From CAVOAK01 sp963664465 (GTDB taxonomy: Bacteria > Pseudomonadota > Alphaproteobacteria > UBA8366 > CAVOAK01), in assembly GCA_963664465.2 (NCBI GenBank), contig CAXXSU010000015.1, positions 310,001 to 374,000 on the forward strand: a DNA stretch of 64,000 bases. Reading direction: 5' to 3'. Of the stretch, positions 55,346-64,000 are shown piece after piece (position 1 is the stretch's first letter; each line of letters begins with the position of its first letter). The position numbers and the translations under genes are program-made. Below the pieces are notes generated by a model. The model worked only from the letters and a program-made list of their open reading frames with translations, had not been told where the DNA came from and made no database searches.

Positions 55346-55996
55346 CTATGCCGGTCCGGCAAACCTTGCGTACCCCTTGATGTAGAACTCCAGCGGCAGG
55401 GATGCCGCCTGAACTGCCGGACGCGCGCGCATGGCCTCGACCCAGCGGCCGAGACGGACACATTGGCTCGGAAATTCGAGACCGCGGTAATGGCTATGAA
55501 GACCAAAGCGTTCGAACCAGGGCCAGTATACGACGTCGACGACGCCAACCGCCTCGCCCATCCAGTAAGGGTTCGCGTCGACCAGCCCACGCTCTTCGAG
55601 ATAGTCGAGATGGCCGGTCACCGCCTCCAACAACGCGGGCCAGCGCCCTCGATCCTGCTCCATGATGAGCTCGCGAAATGCCGGCATCAGACGCGTATTG
55701 CAGAAGTCCATCCAGATCCGCGCCAACGCCCTCTTTCCAGGCTCGCGCGGCATCATCGGCGGCGTCGGAAACGCCTCGTCTAGATACTCGCAGATCACGA
55801 CGGATTCCCACACCTGATCGGACCCGTTACGCAGCGCAGGCACCTTGCCGTAGGGTGAGACCTCGTAGAACTCCTTCGAGCGGTTCGCAAGGTCGACATC
55901 GGTCCGCCCATACGCGATGCCCTTTTCCGCCAACATGATCCGAACGCGATGTCCGAATGGGCTGATCTCGGTGTTGAAGAGCTCTATATCCGCCAT
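55346..55996 (-). CDS. Glutathione S-transferase family protein
   Basis: A 216-residue GST: thioredoxin-like N-domain (MADIELFNTEISPFGHRVRI with Ser/Cys-type site, KVPALRNGSDQVWESVVICE: cis-Pro and the GSH-binding ES pair) and all-helical C-domain (ARIWMDFCNTRLMPAFRELI, GEAVGVVDVVYWPWFERFGL). The SPFGHRV active site suggests a beta/omega-like member. Substrate unknown. It converges with groEL and is followed by a MaoC-type gene further right on the same strand. Confidence 0.9.
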   Translation of the reverse strand: MADIELFNTEISPFGHRVRIMLAEKGIAYGRTDVDLANRSKEFYEVSPYGKVPALRNGSDQVWESVVICEYLDEAFPTPPMMPREPGKRALARIWMDFCNTRLMPAFRELIMEQDRGRWPALLEAVTGHLDYLEERGLVDANPYWMGEAVGVVDVVYWPWFERFGLHSHYRGLEFPSQCVRLGRWVEAMRARPAVQAASLPLEFYIKGYARFAGPA

Positions 55997-56072
55997 GCTT
56001 AGATCTTCCAGGGGATGGACCGGTTATCCAGGCTGCAGCAAGCCATCGCGACCAACATTGCACAGCGCGCGC

Positions 56073-56531
56073 TCATGGCAAATACACTGTCAGCGTCTTG
56101 GCGATGCAGGCCGGCTTGTCCTCGCCATCGATTTCGACGACGACTTCATTTGTGACTTTGATGCTGCCATTCTTCAGCGCCGCGACCGATAGCAGTGTCT
56201 GGCGAGCCCGCACGCGCGAGCCGACCCGTACCGGATTGACGAAACGCACACGGTCCACGCCATAGTTGATCGCAGTGCCGCACTCCTCGACACGGGCAAT
56301 TTGGCGTTGCAGCAGCGTAACGAGTGAAAGCGTCAGAAAGCCATGCGCAACCGCTACACCAAACGGCGACTCCGCTTCAGCGCGATCCGGGTCCGTATGA
56401 ATCCAGTAATCGTCGCCGGTTGCCTCCGCGAAGCGGTCGACGCGATCCTGAGTAACTGCCAGCCAATCGCTGACGCCCAGCTCCTCGCCGACAAGCGCAC
56501 CCAGTTCTTCGGCTCCATGAATAACGCGCAT
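56073..56531 (-). CDS. MaoC-family (R-specific enoyl-CoA hydratase-like) protein
   Basis: A 152-residue hot-dog-fold protein from ATG 56531, which has GGAG 7 bases upstream. The catalytic Asp/His lie in RFAEATGDDYWIHTDPDRAE and the hydratase-2 motif in SPFGVAVAHGFLTLSLVTLL. NYGVDRVRFVNPVRVGSRVR is typical of MaoC dehydratases. It could act on (3R)-hydroxyacyl-CoAs. A longer frame to 56732 has no family similarity. Confidence 0.9.
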   Translation of the reverse strand: MRVIHGAEELGALVGEELGVSDWLAVTQDRVDRFAEATGDDYWIHTDPDRAEAESPFGVAVAHGFLTLSLVTLLQRQIARVEECGTAINYGVDRVRFVNPVRVGSRVRARQTLLSVAALKNGSIKVTNEVVVEIDGEDKPACIAKTLTVYLP

Positions 56532-56714
56532 CGCTGACTCCTGCCTGATTTTGCGGTCCGCGGCAATGCCGGATCCTTGCTGCCGTCTACACCACAGAAC
56601 TCTTCCCTTTTTGCCCGCAGCATGTTGGAGTGGATGGAGATTGCCTCGCAAAACCGCGTGTGGACGGGTTGCAGCACGCAGTCCGAAGCCAATGCGCATT
56701 TCCGGAGGGTCGAG

Positions 56715-57680
56715 ATGACAATTTCTATACACCCGTTAATGCCGAATTTCGGCGCCGAAGTTACGGGAGTGGACCTGTCGCGCACGCTCTCCGACGATGA
56801 GTTCCAGGAAATTTTAGACACTTACTACGAGCACTCGCTCCTGCTGTTTCCGGGACAGAGTCTGGCACCCGACGACCAAGCGCGTTTCGCCCATTGCTTC
56901 GGAACGCCCAAAATTGAAACACGCAAACAGTACAACCTGCGCGATGCGCCTGAAGTCTCGAAGGTCGGCAATATCGTTGATGAAAGCGGCGAACCGATAG
57001 CCTTCTACAATCGCAACGGTGTGTCCTGGCATACGGACGGCAACTCAACCAGCCACGTCAACGCGGTCACATTTCTCTATGCAATGGAAGTCCCGCGCGA
57101 AGGCGGCGACACCATGTTTTGCAGCAGTCATTCGGCCTATGAGACGCTTCCGGATGACCTTAAGAAACGCGTCGAGGGCCGGCGCTGCCTGATCAGCTTC
57201 AACTGGCGCAACGACAAAATTCGCGAGCGAGATCCCAAGTCCCACAAACCGCTCACTGCAGCCGAGCGGGCGGCAATTCCTGACGTTTGGCAGGACTTGG
57301 TTCAAACCCACCCGGTGACTGGCCGCAAGACAATCTATTTTGGTGGCGCCGCCGGCGTCAAAGAAATTGAAGGGGTGAACGAGGAGGAAAAGCACGATCT
57401 GCTCGCAGCGCTCGTCGCGCATGCAACACAGCCTCACTTCGTCTATCGCCACCAATGGACACCCGGTGATCTCATCATTTGGGACAACCACGCGACAATG
57501 CATAGCGCGACCGAGATCGAGCCATACGAAAACGACCGCCGGCTTTTGCACCGCTCGTTCATCTATACGCTGCCAACGGCGCTCCCACTTTCCAACCTCG
57601 ATGAAATCAACGCCATATTCCTCAAGGGAACCTCTAAAAATTCTCCTTTTTCGGGCGTCGTCGATTTAGAATCGGGTTGA
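56715..57680 (+). CDS. TauD/TfdA-family Fe(II)/2-oxoglutarate dioxygenase (IS-modified C-terminus)
   Basis: A 321-residue dioxygenase from ATG 56715 (GGAGGG upstream). Ligands visible are His106 and Asp108 in NGVSWHTDGNSTS, with the distal His in WDNHATMHSATEIEPYENDR; RRLLHRS carries the oxoglutarate Arg. These enzymes hydroxylate small sulfonates or herbicide-like acids; substrate unknown. An IS5-type element lies in the last codons: after IFLK the frame reads GTSKNSPFSGVVDLESG. Without the IS and one TCAA the gene would end IFLKTG and TGA, so only two residues are replaced and activity is probably kept. Confidence 0.9.
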   Translation: MTISIHPLMPNFGAEVTGVDLSRTLSDDEFQEILDTYYEHSLLLFPGQSLAPDDQARFAHCFGTPKIETRKQYNLRDAPEVSKVGNIVDESGEPIAFYNRNGVSWHTDGNSTSHVNAVTFLYAMEVPREGGDTMFCSSHSAYETLPDDLKKRVEGRRCLISFNWRNDKIRERDPKSHKPLTAAERAAIPDVWQDLVQTHPVTGRKTIYFGGAAGVKEIEGVNEEEKHDLLAALVAHATQPHFVYRHQWTPGDLIIWDNHATMHSATEIEPYENDRRLLHRSFIYTLPTALPLSNLDEINAIFLKGTSKNSPFSGVVDLESG

Positions 57681-58911
57681 CGATTTGTTGATAGCGGGAG
57701 GCGTGGTTGATGGGTCAGATGGGGTTTTTCGATCTTGGGAACCGGTATTCCGGTCTTGACGCCAAGAACGAGCCGCTTTTGAAGATCGACGGGGTGGTTC
57801 CGTGGGAGGACTTGCGCGCCCGTCTTGAGGCGGTGTGGCGGCGTGCGGACAAGGTGCGCAAATCGCGGGCGGGACGCAAGCCGTGGGATGCGATTGTGAT
57901 GTTCAAGACGATCATTCTGTGCGCGCTCTACAATCTCTCGGACGACCAAGTTGAGCATCAGATCCGTGACCGCCTGTCGTTCATGCGATTTCTGGGGTTG
58001 GGTCTAGAGGGCCGGGTTCCCGACGCCAAGACGGTGTGGCTGTACCGCGAACAGTTAACGCAAGCTGGCGTGATCGAGGCTTTATTCGAGACGTTCGATG
58101 GCTACCTGAAGGATCAGGGCTATCTGGCGATGGGCGGCCAGATCATCGACGCCTCGATTGTGGCGGTACCCAAACAGCGCAACAGCCGCGAGGAGAACGC
58201 GCGGATAAAGGCGGGCGAGACGCCGGCAGGCTGGGAGGACAAGCCGGCAAAGCGGCGCCAAAAGGATGTCGAGGCGCGGTGGACCAAGAAGCACGGCAAG
58301 AGCCATTACGGTTACAAGAACCATGTCAACGTGGACCGTCGGCACAAGCTGGTGCGGCGCTATCATGTAAGCGACGCGGCGGAGCACGACAGCCAAGTCC
58401 TCGACGATATCCTGGATGGGGACAACACGGCTTTGGGTGTGTGGGCGGACAGCGCTTACCGCTCGGCGGAGATCGAGGCGTCGCTGAAGGAGAAGGGGTT
58501 GCGGAGCCGGATCCATCGCAAGGGCCGCCGCAACAAGCCGTTGAGCGAGCGCGAGAAGCAAGGCAACAAGACCCGTTCGTCGGTTCGGGTCCGCGTCGAG
58601 CATGTCTTCGGGGCCCAGAGCAACGACATGGGCGGGACGCTGGTGCGTAGTGTCGGGCTGGTGCGGGCGAAGGCGCGGATCGGGTTGAAGAACCTCGCCT
58701 ACAACATGCGCCGCCTGGTCCAACTGGAGCGTCTCGCGGCGGCCGTGTGACGATACTCGGAGGAGAAGACCGCCTGGGGACGGTCTTGAAGCGGAAATAA
58801 CTCAATTGGAGCGTGGAAGACCCCGAAAATCTCGGCTCCGGCATGGCTGGAGCTGGTGACAGCCTAGTTAAACAATATCCTCCGGCAACTCACCAATTCT
58901 TAGAGGTGCCC
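57626..58911 (+). mobile_element. IS5-type insertion sequence
   Basis: A 1286-bp element with TCAA direct repeats at 57622-57625 and 58912-58915, and inverted repeats GGGAACCTCTAAAAATTC and (reverse complement) GGGCACCTCTAAGAATTG. It carries one transposase gene in the same direction as the host gene. The host reading frame is restored by excision, confirming the borders. Confidence 0.93.
57710..58750 (+). CDS. IS5-family transposase
   Basis: A 346-residue transposase: GQMGFFDLGNRYSGLDAKNE, LSFMRFLGLGLEGRVPDAKT, catalytic MGGQIIDASIVAVPKQRNSR, second acidic residue in GVWADSAYRSAEIEASLKEK and Glu in VRVRVEHVFGAQSNDMGG; the YREK-type R and K residues lie in RSSVRVRVEH. GGGAGG is 8 bases before the ATG at 57710. 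Intact. Confidence 0.94.
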   Translation: MGQMGFFDLGNRYSGLDAKNEPLLKIDGVVPWEDLRARLEAVWRRADKVRKSRAGRKPWDAIVMFKTIILCALYNLSDDQVEHQIRDRLSFMRFLGLGLEGRVPDAKTVWLYREQLTQAGVIEALFETFDGYLKDQGYLAMGGQIIDASIVAVPKQRNSREENARIKAGETPAGWEDKPAKRRQKDVEARWTKKHGKSHYGYKNHVNVDRRHKLVRRYHVSDAAEHDSQVLDDILDGDNTALGVWADSAYRSAEIEASLKEKGLRSRIHRKGRRNKPLSEREKQGNKTRSSVRVRVEHVFGAQSNDMGGTLVRSVGLVRAKARIGLKNLAYNMRRLVQLERLAAAV

Positions 58912-58915
58912 TCAA

Positions 58916-59235
58916 GACCGGCTGAGCGACTTTGGTCGTGGTTTGACGAAATTCCCATTTGATCTGTACCAAGCAGAAATCCATCAATATTAAGCGCCAA
59001 ATTAATAATGATCGAGACAGCAAATATTCGATCTAATATCAAAATAAAGAGCAAATATAAACTCAACAAAATTTAAGTTTTTTCTTACTGTTCAATTTTG
59101 TTGAATTTTGTTTAAGACAACAGACCTGCAACTACACACATCATTTGTTGATACATCGTGTTGTCGCAGCTAAATTTGCTTCGTACATGAGTTGTGTTGA
59201 AGTAATCACAAATCAGAAAAAGGGCACTGACCGAA
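58916..59235. other. AT-rich intergenic region before the sensor operon
   Basis: 320 bases with long AT tracts (for example around 59030-59110, TCAACAAAATTTAAGTTTT and TTCAATTTTGTTGAATTTTG, a near-palindrome), unlike the surrounding GC-rich genes. The promoter of the response regulator operon should be here; no sequence is strong enough to name. Confidence 0.5.
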
Positions 59236-59955
59236 TTGACGGACACGCCACATATTCTCGTAGTCGATGACGAGCCGGACATATGTGAGGGCTTGAAGGC
59301 TTATCTATCCGACCAGGGGTTTCGCGTAAGCACTGCTGAAAGCGGTCTTGCAATGCGCGAGACGATGGAGCGCAGCGCCGTCGACCTCGTCATTCTGGAT
59401 CTCATGATGCCGGGCGAAGACGGACTTTCGATTACCCAGCGAATTCGCAAATCGAATAACGTTGGCATAATCATTCTCACCGGCAAGGGCGATCCGGTCG
59501 ACCAAATCGTCGGGCTCGAGATCGGTGCCGATGACTATATCTCCAAGCCTTGTGACCTCCGGCAGCTGTTGGCGCGCGTTCGCAGTGTCTTACGGCGTGC
59601 CAACAGCGTATATGGCATCGAGTCTGGAAGCTACACGCAGACATTGGAGTTTGCAGGCTGGACGCTCGATCTTGGCAAGCGGCAGCTAAGAGCGCCCGAT
59701 GGCGAGGGTGTTCCGTTGACGACTGGTGAATTTCAACTCCTCGAAGCACTCGCGACAAATCCCAGCCGGGTCCTTAGTCGCGATCACCTGCTCGAAATAA
59801 CCAAAAGTCGCAACTGGTCGCCATTTGACCGCACGATCGACAATCTCGTCAGTCGACTCCGGCGGAAGATCGAAGAGGACACCAAACACCCGCAATTTAT
59901 TAAGACCGTGCATGGCGCGGGTTACGTGTTCACGCCAAAAGTAGAGCGACGATAG
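59236..59955 (+). CDS. OmpR-family response regulator
   Basis: A 239-residue regulator: receiver domain with phosphoacceptor Asp in VDLVILDLMMPGEDGLSITQ, acidic pocket VDDEPDIC, Thr in IIILTGKGD and Lys in YISKPCD, then a winged-helix DNA-binding domain (RQLRAPDGEGVPLTTGEFQL, RTIDNLVSRLRRKIEEDTKH, KTVHGAGYVFTP). The start appears to be TTG at 59236 (TTGACGGACACG). It is followed by a PhnD-like gene and a histidine kinase, so it is the output of that sensor pathway. Confidence 0.92.
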   Translation: MTDTPHILVVDDEPDICEGLKAYLSDQGFRVSTAESGLAMRETMERSAVDLVILDLMMPGEDGLSITQRIRKSNNVGIIILTGKGDPVDQIVGLEIGADDYISKPCDLRQLLARVRSVLRRANSVYGIESGSYTQTLEFAGWTLDLGKRQLRAPDGEGVPLTTGEFQLLEALATNPSRVLSRDHLLEITKSRNWSPFDRTIDNLVSRLRRKIEEDTKHPQFIKTVHGAGYVFTPKVERR

Positions 59956-60139
59956 AGCGTAAACCCCGATTTCGAGGCGGAAATGGACGACCAATTTCAA
60001 CTGAACGTATTTCAGACGCCCGCAGCGGATGCCGTAAGTCTGAATTGTGCTTGATCCCATGACTGTAGGGTCCGACCTCCGACTGCCGCTTCTGTGTCCA
60101 CATGACGCGGGCAGTCGCTTAAGCGACAAGCGCGGTACG

Positions 60140-61175
60140 GTGATTCGAGATCACGGCAAGTACCCGAAGATCTCCCTGCAGCGGACCGCCAGAAGTTCAC
60201 TTATGTTGATCGCATTGTCGTTCGCACTCATCACGGCGACAACTCGACTACCCGCGGCTGCGGAACAAGCAGCAATATACTCTCAGCTTTCTAACTCGCA
60301 GGCGCATCGCCAAACGTTGGTGATAGGACGCGTTTCACAGCACCCCGATGTGGCGCCGAAAGCATTCGGTGGCGTTGACGCAAATGGCAAATTATCTCGC
60401 CACAAAGCTCGGCCATCTGGGGATCACCGACGGCAAAGCAGTCATCGCAGCCGACAACGCGCAGATGATTAAACTGCTCCGTGATGGCGCTGTGGATCTC
60501 GTATCGGAGACCGCACTGTCGGCTTTACTGTTCGAAGAGCAGGCAGGCGCCAAGATTCTACTGCGAGAATGGAAAAAAGGCGTGGTCCAGTATCACTCGA
60601 TCTTTTTTGCGCGCGCTGACAGTGGAATCCAATCACTCACGGACCTTCGCGGATGCAAAATTGCGTTTGAGGACCCGGGATCGACGAGCAGTTATATCTT
60701 GCCGCTTGCAGCCCTAAACAAAGTTGGTTTGCCGGTTGTCGAACTCGCAACTCTCCAATCACCGGTCGCGCCGACAGAAGTGGGATTCGCATTTGCATAC
60801 GGAGAACTCAACATTGCGATGTGGGTGCAACGCGGATTGGTGTGCGCCGGTGTGTTGAGCAACCTCGATTGGCAGGACATCGAGCGAACACCAGAAATCA
60901 TTAAGAGCCAGCTCGTTGCATTTCATGCGGGAGCTCCATTTATCCGCTCGCTACTCGTTGTGCGGTACGGACTACGCACAGACATCGAAGATACAATTAG
61001 GGACGCCTTGCTCGGCATTCATTTGGAGCAAAGCGCAATGCCCGTCCTCACGGCCTACAACAAGGTCACGCGATATGATGAAATCACCGGAGAAGCGAAA
61101 CGGCATCTCTTGGAGGCCAGATCAGTATTCGCTTATGTCCGTGGGACGCTTGATTGGATGAAACCGGAAAGCTGA
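60140..61175 (+). pseudogene. PhnD-like periplasmic binding protein, frameshifted
   Basis: The 5' frame (GTG 60140 onward) encodes a signal-like start (LMLIALSFALITATTRLPAA) and RQTLVIGRVSQHPDVAPKAF, then goes off; from 60348 another frame continues ALTQMANYLATKLGHLGITD, AADNAQMIKLLRDGAVDLVS, FFARADSGIQSLTDLRGCKI, FEDPGSTSSYILPLAALNKV and ends RGTLDWMKPES at 61175. The fold is the phosphate/phosphonate-type binding protein. About one extra base between 60348 and 60378 explains the switch. Between a response regulator and a histidine kinase, such proteins act as periplasmic sensors of a three-component system (TtrR/TtrB/TtrS-like logic). Sequencing error is possible. Confidence 0.85.
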
Positions 61176-61201
61176 ACTCCAACCGGCTGGGATGTGCATT
61201 G

Positions 61202-64000
61202 ATGAACATCCGTTTGCAAACGCGCCATACGTTGACATTTCTCGGACTGCTTGCGGTCGTGCTCGCTGTGCTTTCCGGCGCGCTCTTATCGCAGTTTCGC
61301 GTACTAACCAGCGATATGCAGAATTCCAGTAGCGACGCGATGAGCGCGGCCCTGCGGGACCAGGCACGCGAATCAGGTTTGGCGCTTGGAACTTTCCTTT
61401 CGACGACGTTGCAGGCACCAGTCTATCAGCTCGATTTCGCTGCGATCGGCAGATTGGCAAGCAGCGCTTTGGATCAGCAAAATGTGTCCTATGTCTACGT
61501 GTTCGACATAGCAGGCCGGGTCGTTCACGACGGCACAACAACGTTGGAACAATATGGACTTCTGTTGCAGAACCCGGAAATTGAGTTGGCACTCAATTCA
61601 GCTGAGTCCACGACGACGTTTGACGACCTAATGATACATGTCACGGTCCCTGTTGTCGTTGGATCACAGGTTCACGGAGGCGTTCGCATCGGAATTTCCA
61701 CCGATGAAATTCGAACGGAGATGGCGTCCGGCGTTAGTTTGCTGAAAAGCATCGGCGACAGCGGCTTCAGACAACTTCTGTTAGCGACCTTGGCCATAAC
61801 CGTAATTCTGGTATTCGCCGGAACCATTGTCAGCATCTTATTGGCACGGAATCTGGTGCGACCGATCAGACTTCTCTCAGATTTGGCGCGCCGCATCGGT
61901 CTCGGTGAATACAATGTGGATGTGCCGATTACACGCCATGACGAGGTCGGTGACCTTGCCAGGTCGTTCAAGGAAATGGCGGACGAATTGGCGCGTGCAG
62001 CACACCGCAACGCTTTGCTGGCAACATTTCTCGGCCATGTCGGCGACGCAATTGAAGTCATCAATACGGATGGTGAGATTGAATATACCAATCCGGCTCA
62101 TGAGCGGATTACCGGCTACACGCCGGCAGAGGCAATTGGCAGAACGCCAGCGGTCTTGCACCGACCGGAAAATCATGACCCTGCGTTTTATGACAAGATT
62201 TGGGAAACCATGGAGTCGGGTCAGGTCTGGTATGGCGTCATGCTCGGCAAACGAAAAAATGGATCCCTTTGGCACCAAGACTGCACAATCTCCCCGGTAC
62301 GTAACGAAAAAGGCGAGATCACCCATTACATCGCTATCAAGCGCGACATAACAGCCAGCATCGATAATCAAAAGGCGCTCGCGGAAAGTCAGCAACGCTT
62401 CAAGGACTACGCGGAAGCATCGTCCGACTGGCTGTGGGCGACCGACGAGGATCTGCAATTCACTTCGTTCACGGGTGATGAAACAGACATCGGCGGATGG
62501 AGCACCAGCGACGCCGTGGGCAAGACGCGATGGGACTTGTACGAAGTCGACCCCGAGACGGATGAAAACTGGGGACGACACAAAGCCGATCTGGAGGCGC
62601 GGCGACGATTTCGCGACTTTCGGTATTCTTTCCGCAGAGCTGACAAAATTTACTACGTCAGTGTCAGTGGAAAACCGGTTTTCGACGTTGACGGCAAATT
62701 CAAAGGATATCGTGGTACTGCCAACGATTTGACAGCGGAAGTCGAGAGCGAAAAGGCTCTGCGGGAAAGCGAGGAGCAGCTTGCCAATATCGTCGCCAAC
62801 CTGCCGGGCCGCGTCTTCCGCAGGGTCCTCCATGCCGACGGCAGCGTCAGTTACCCCTACGTTGGTACCGGCGATGGTGTTGCACCTACTTACCCATGGG
62901 ATCCTAAGTCACCAGAATCATCAGATTTCGCGCAGCATGTTCATCCGGAAGACCGGCCGGGTTGGCACGATGCATTGAAGCGCTCCGCCGATGAGTTGAA
63001 ACCGCATGATTTTGAGTTTCGCCGGATGCTACCGACCGGCGGATCAACTTGGGTGCGTACAATCGGGCGCCCGCGCAAGCTCGAGAATGGCGATGTCGTG
63101 TGGGACAGCATCAGCCTCGATGTCACCGATCGCAAGCAAGCGGAAGACGCATTGCGCGCAAGCGAGACTCGATTCCGACGGCTGGTCGAGAACGCCACCG
63201 ATTCATTCTTCCTGCACGACCTGGACGGCAATACCACTGACGCCAACCAGCACGCCGCCGATTCTCTGGGTTACACGCTCGATGAGTTACTTTCACTTTC
63301 GATCGGCGACATCGAAGTCGGGCATAATGATCAATCTCTCCGCACGATCTGGGAAAAACTACAAGGCGGCGAGGCAATGGCGGTACAGGGCAAGCATAAG
63401 CGGAAGGATGGCAAAACTTTCCCGGTCGATGTGCGTATTGGCGGCGTCGAAGTCGACGGACGCCCACACATCTTGGCGTTAGCCCGCGATACGACTGAGC
63501 GAGATCGTGTGCAGCGACAACTCGAACAAGCCTCTAAAATGGCAACGCTTGGGGAAATGGGCGCCGGCATTGCCCACGAATTGAACCAGCCGCTGCAAAT
63601 AATCCGAATTGCATCCGATCACTGCCTGGCGATGCTCGGAGACGGCGAGGCCGACCTACAGAAACTCATGACGAGGCTGCGGAAAATTTCAAGCCAGACG
63701 GGGCGCATGAGCCAGATCATCGATCACATGCGCGTCCTCAGCCGCCGCGATGACGTGCCGCCGGAACTGCTCAACCCGGCGTCGTGCGCCACTTCGGCAA
63801 TAACACATGCCTCCGGCGAACTCAGGCGGAATGGAATTCCGATTTCCACCGATTTTTCCAAGAACTGTGGACAAATAGTTGGCCACTCGGTGCAAATTGA
63901 GCAGGCGATTTTCAACCTCTTAACCAACGCCAAGGATGCAATCGTCACTGCGCGCGCTGAACGGAACGGCGGCGCGTCAAGCGAGGGCGAAATCAGCGGT
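61202..64000 (+). CDS. Multi-PAS sensor histidine kinase, 3' end beyond the window
   Basis: An open frame of 933 codons from ATG 61202 to the window end. It has an N-terminal membrane segment (FLGLLAVVLAVLSGALLSQF), an extracytoplasmic sensor region, a second transmembrane segment (LATLAITVILVFAGTIVSIL), a HAMP domain (about residues 216-265), four PAS domains (about 273-383, 398-512, 520-640, 648-770), a HisKA site with His792 in GEMGAGIAHELNQPLQIIRI, and the ATPase N-box (EQAIFNLLTNAKDAI). It lies 26 bases after the PhnD-like gene. The ATP lid and stop are outside the window. Confidence 0.93.
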   Translation, partial: MNIRLQTRHTLTFLGLLAVVLAVLSGALLSQFRVLTSDMQNSSSDAMSAALRDQARESGLALGTFLSTTLQAPVYQLDFAAIGRLASSALDQQNVSYVYVFDIAGRVVHDGTTTLEQYGLLLQNPEIELALNSAESTTTFDDLMIHVTVPVVVGSQVHGGVRIGISTDEIRTEMASGVSLLKSIGDSGFRQLLLATLAITVILVFAGTIVSILLARNLVRPIRLLSDLARRIGLGEYNVDVPITRHDEVGDLARSFKEMADELARAAHRNALLATFLGHVGDAIEVINTDGEIEYTNPAHERITGYTPAEAIGRTPAVLHRPENHDPAFYDKIWETMESGQVWYGVMLGKRKNGSLWHQDCTISPVRNEKGEITHYIAIKRDITASIDNQKALAESQQRFKDYAEASSDWLWATDEDLQFTSFTGDETDIGGWSTSDAVGKTRWDLYEVDPETDENWGRHKADLEARRRFRDFRYSFRRADKIYYVSVSGKPVFDVDGKFKGYRGTANDLTAEVESEKALRESEEQLANIVANLPGRVFRRVLHADGSVSYPYVGTGDGVAPTYPWDPKSPESSDFAQHVHPEDRPGWHDALKRSADELKPHDFEFRRMLPTGGSTWVRTIGRPRKLENGDVVWDSISLDVTDRKQAEDALRASETRFRRLVENATDSFFLHDLDGNTTDANQHAADSLGYTLDELLSLSIGDIEVGHNDQSLRTIWEKLQGGEAMAVQGKHKRKDGKTFPVDVRIGGVEVDGRPHILALARDTTERDRVQRQLEQASKMATLGEMGAGIAHELNQPLQIIRIASDHCLAMLGDGEADLQKLMTRLRKISSQTGRMSQIIDHMRVLSRRDDVPPELLNPASCATSAITHASGELRRNGIPISTDFSKNCGQIVGHSVQIEQAIFNLLTNAKDAIVTARAERNGGASSEGEISG

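Overview
The window comes from an alphaproteobacterial chromosome, most likely Rhodospirillales-like; this is inferred from gene content and order, not from any search. The marker blocks are nuoA-J written as one operon, tig-clpP-clpX-lon-hupB, sdhE next to mfd and recG, a stand-alone NDUFS4-like complex I subunit, a usg gene, and a CIRCE-controlled groES-groEL. Six tRNA genes are present: Asp-GTC, Val-TAC, Leu-TAG, Lys-TTT, Arg-TCT and Pro-TGG.

Layout. 1-8546 (minus) holds the nuo operon, entering the window inside nuoJ. 8789-12932 holds tRNA-Asp, a DUF1800 gene split by an IS1595-type element, a DUF1501 partner gene with a frameshift near its end, and tRNA-Val. 13091-19701 (minus) is the protein quality-control block hupB, lon, clpX, clpP, tig. 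20284-25159 is an array of three insertion sequences joined end to end through single CTAG tetranucleotides, followed by a fourth element at 25414-26883. 26884-30663 holds nnr and lptD. 30858-31839 is a nitroreductase gene whose promoter and first codons are duplicated around an IS end. 31868-36422 holds an SDR/phosphotransferase/DUF6285 operon, a GFA-fold gene, a VOC gene and a DsbA-family gene. 36415-43213 holds mfd, sdhE, recG and a DUF502 gene. 43309-48214 is a type III polyketide synthase operon whose methyltransferase gene is split by an IS1182-type element and followed directly by an IS1380-type element. 48308-52679 holds a Crp/Fnr regulator, tRNA-Lys, an IS, an IS21 remnant, tRNA-Arg, the NDUFS4-like gene and tRNA-Pro. 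52725-57680 holds usg, groESL, a GST, a MaoC-type hydratase and a TauD-type dioxygenase with an IS5-type element two codons before its original stop. 59236-64000 holds a response regulator, a frameshifted PhnD-like binding protein and a multi-PAS histidine kinase that runs off the window.

The core genes look intact. The accessory genes show active decay: nine insertion sequences or remnants, at least four genes interrupted or frameshifted, and one IS-bordered duplication. Nearly identical copies of three element types inside 64 kb suggest recent expansion. The strongest unusual signals are the shared CTAG/TTAG insertion sites, the 67-bp tandem repeats at the 3' end of one IS1182-type element, the duplication at the nitroreductase gene, and the broken PKS-methyltransferase and PhnD-sensor systems.
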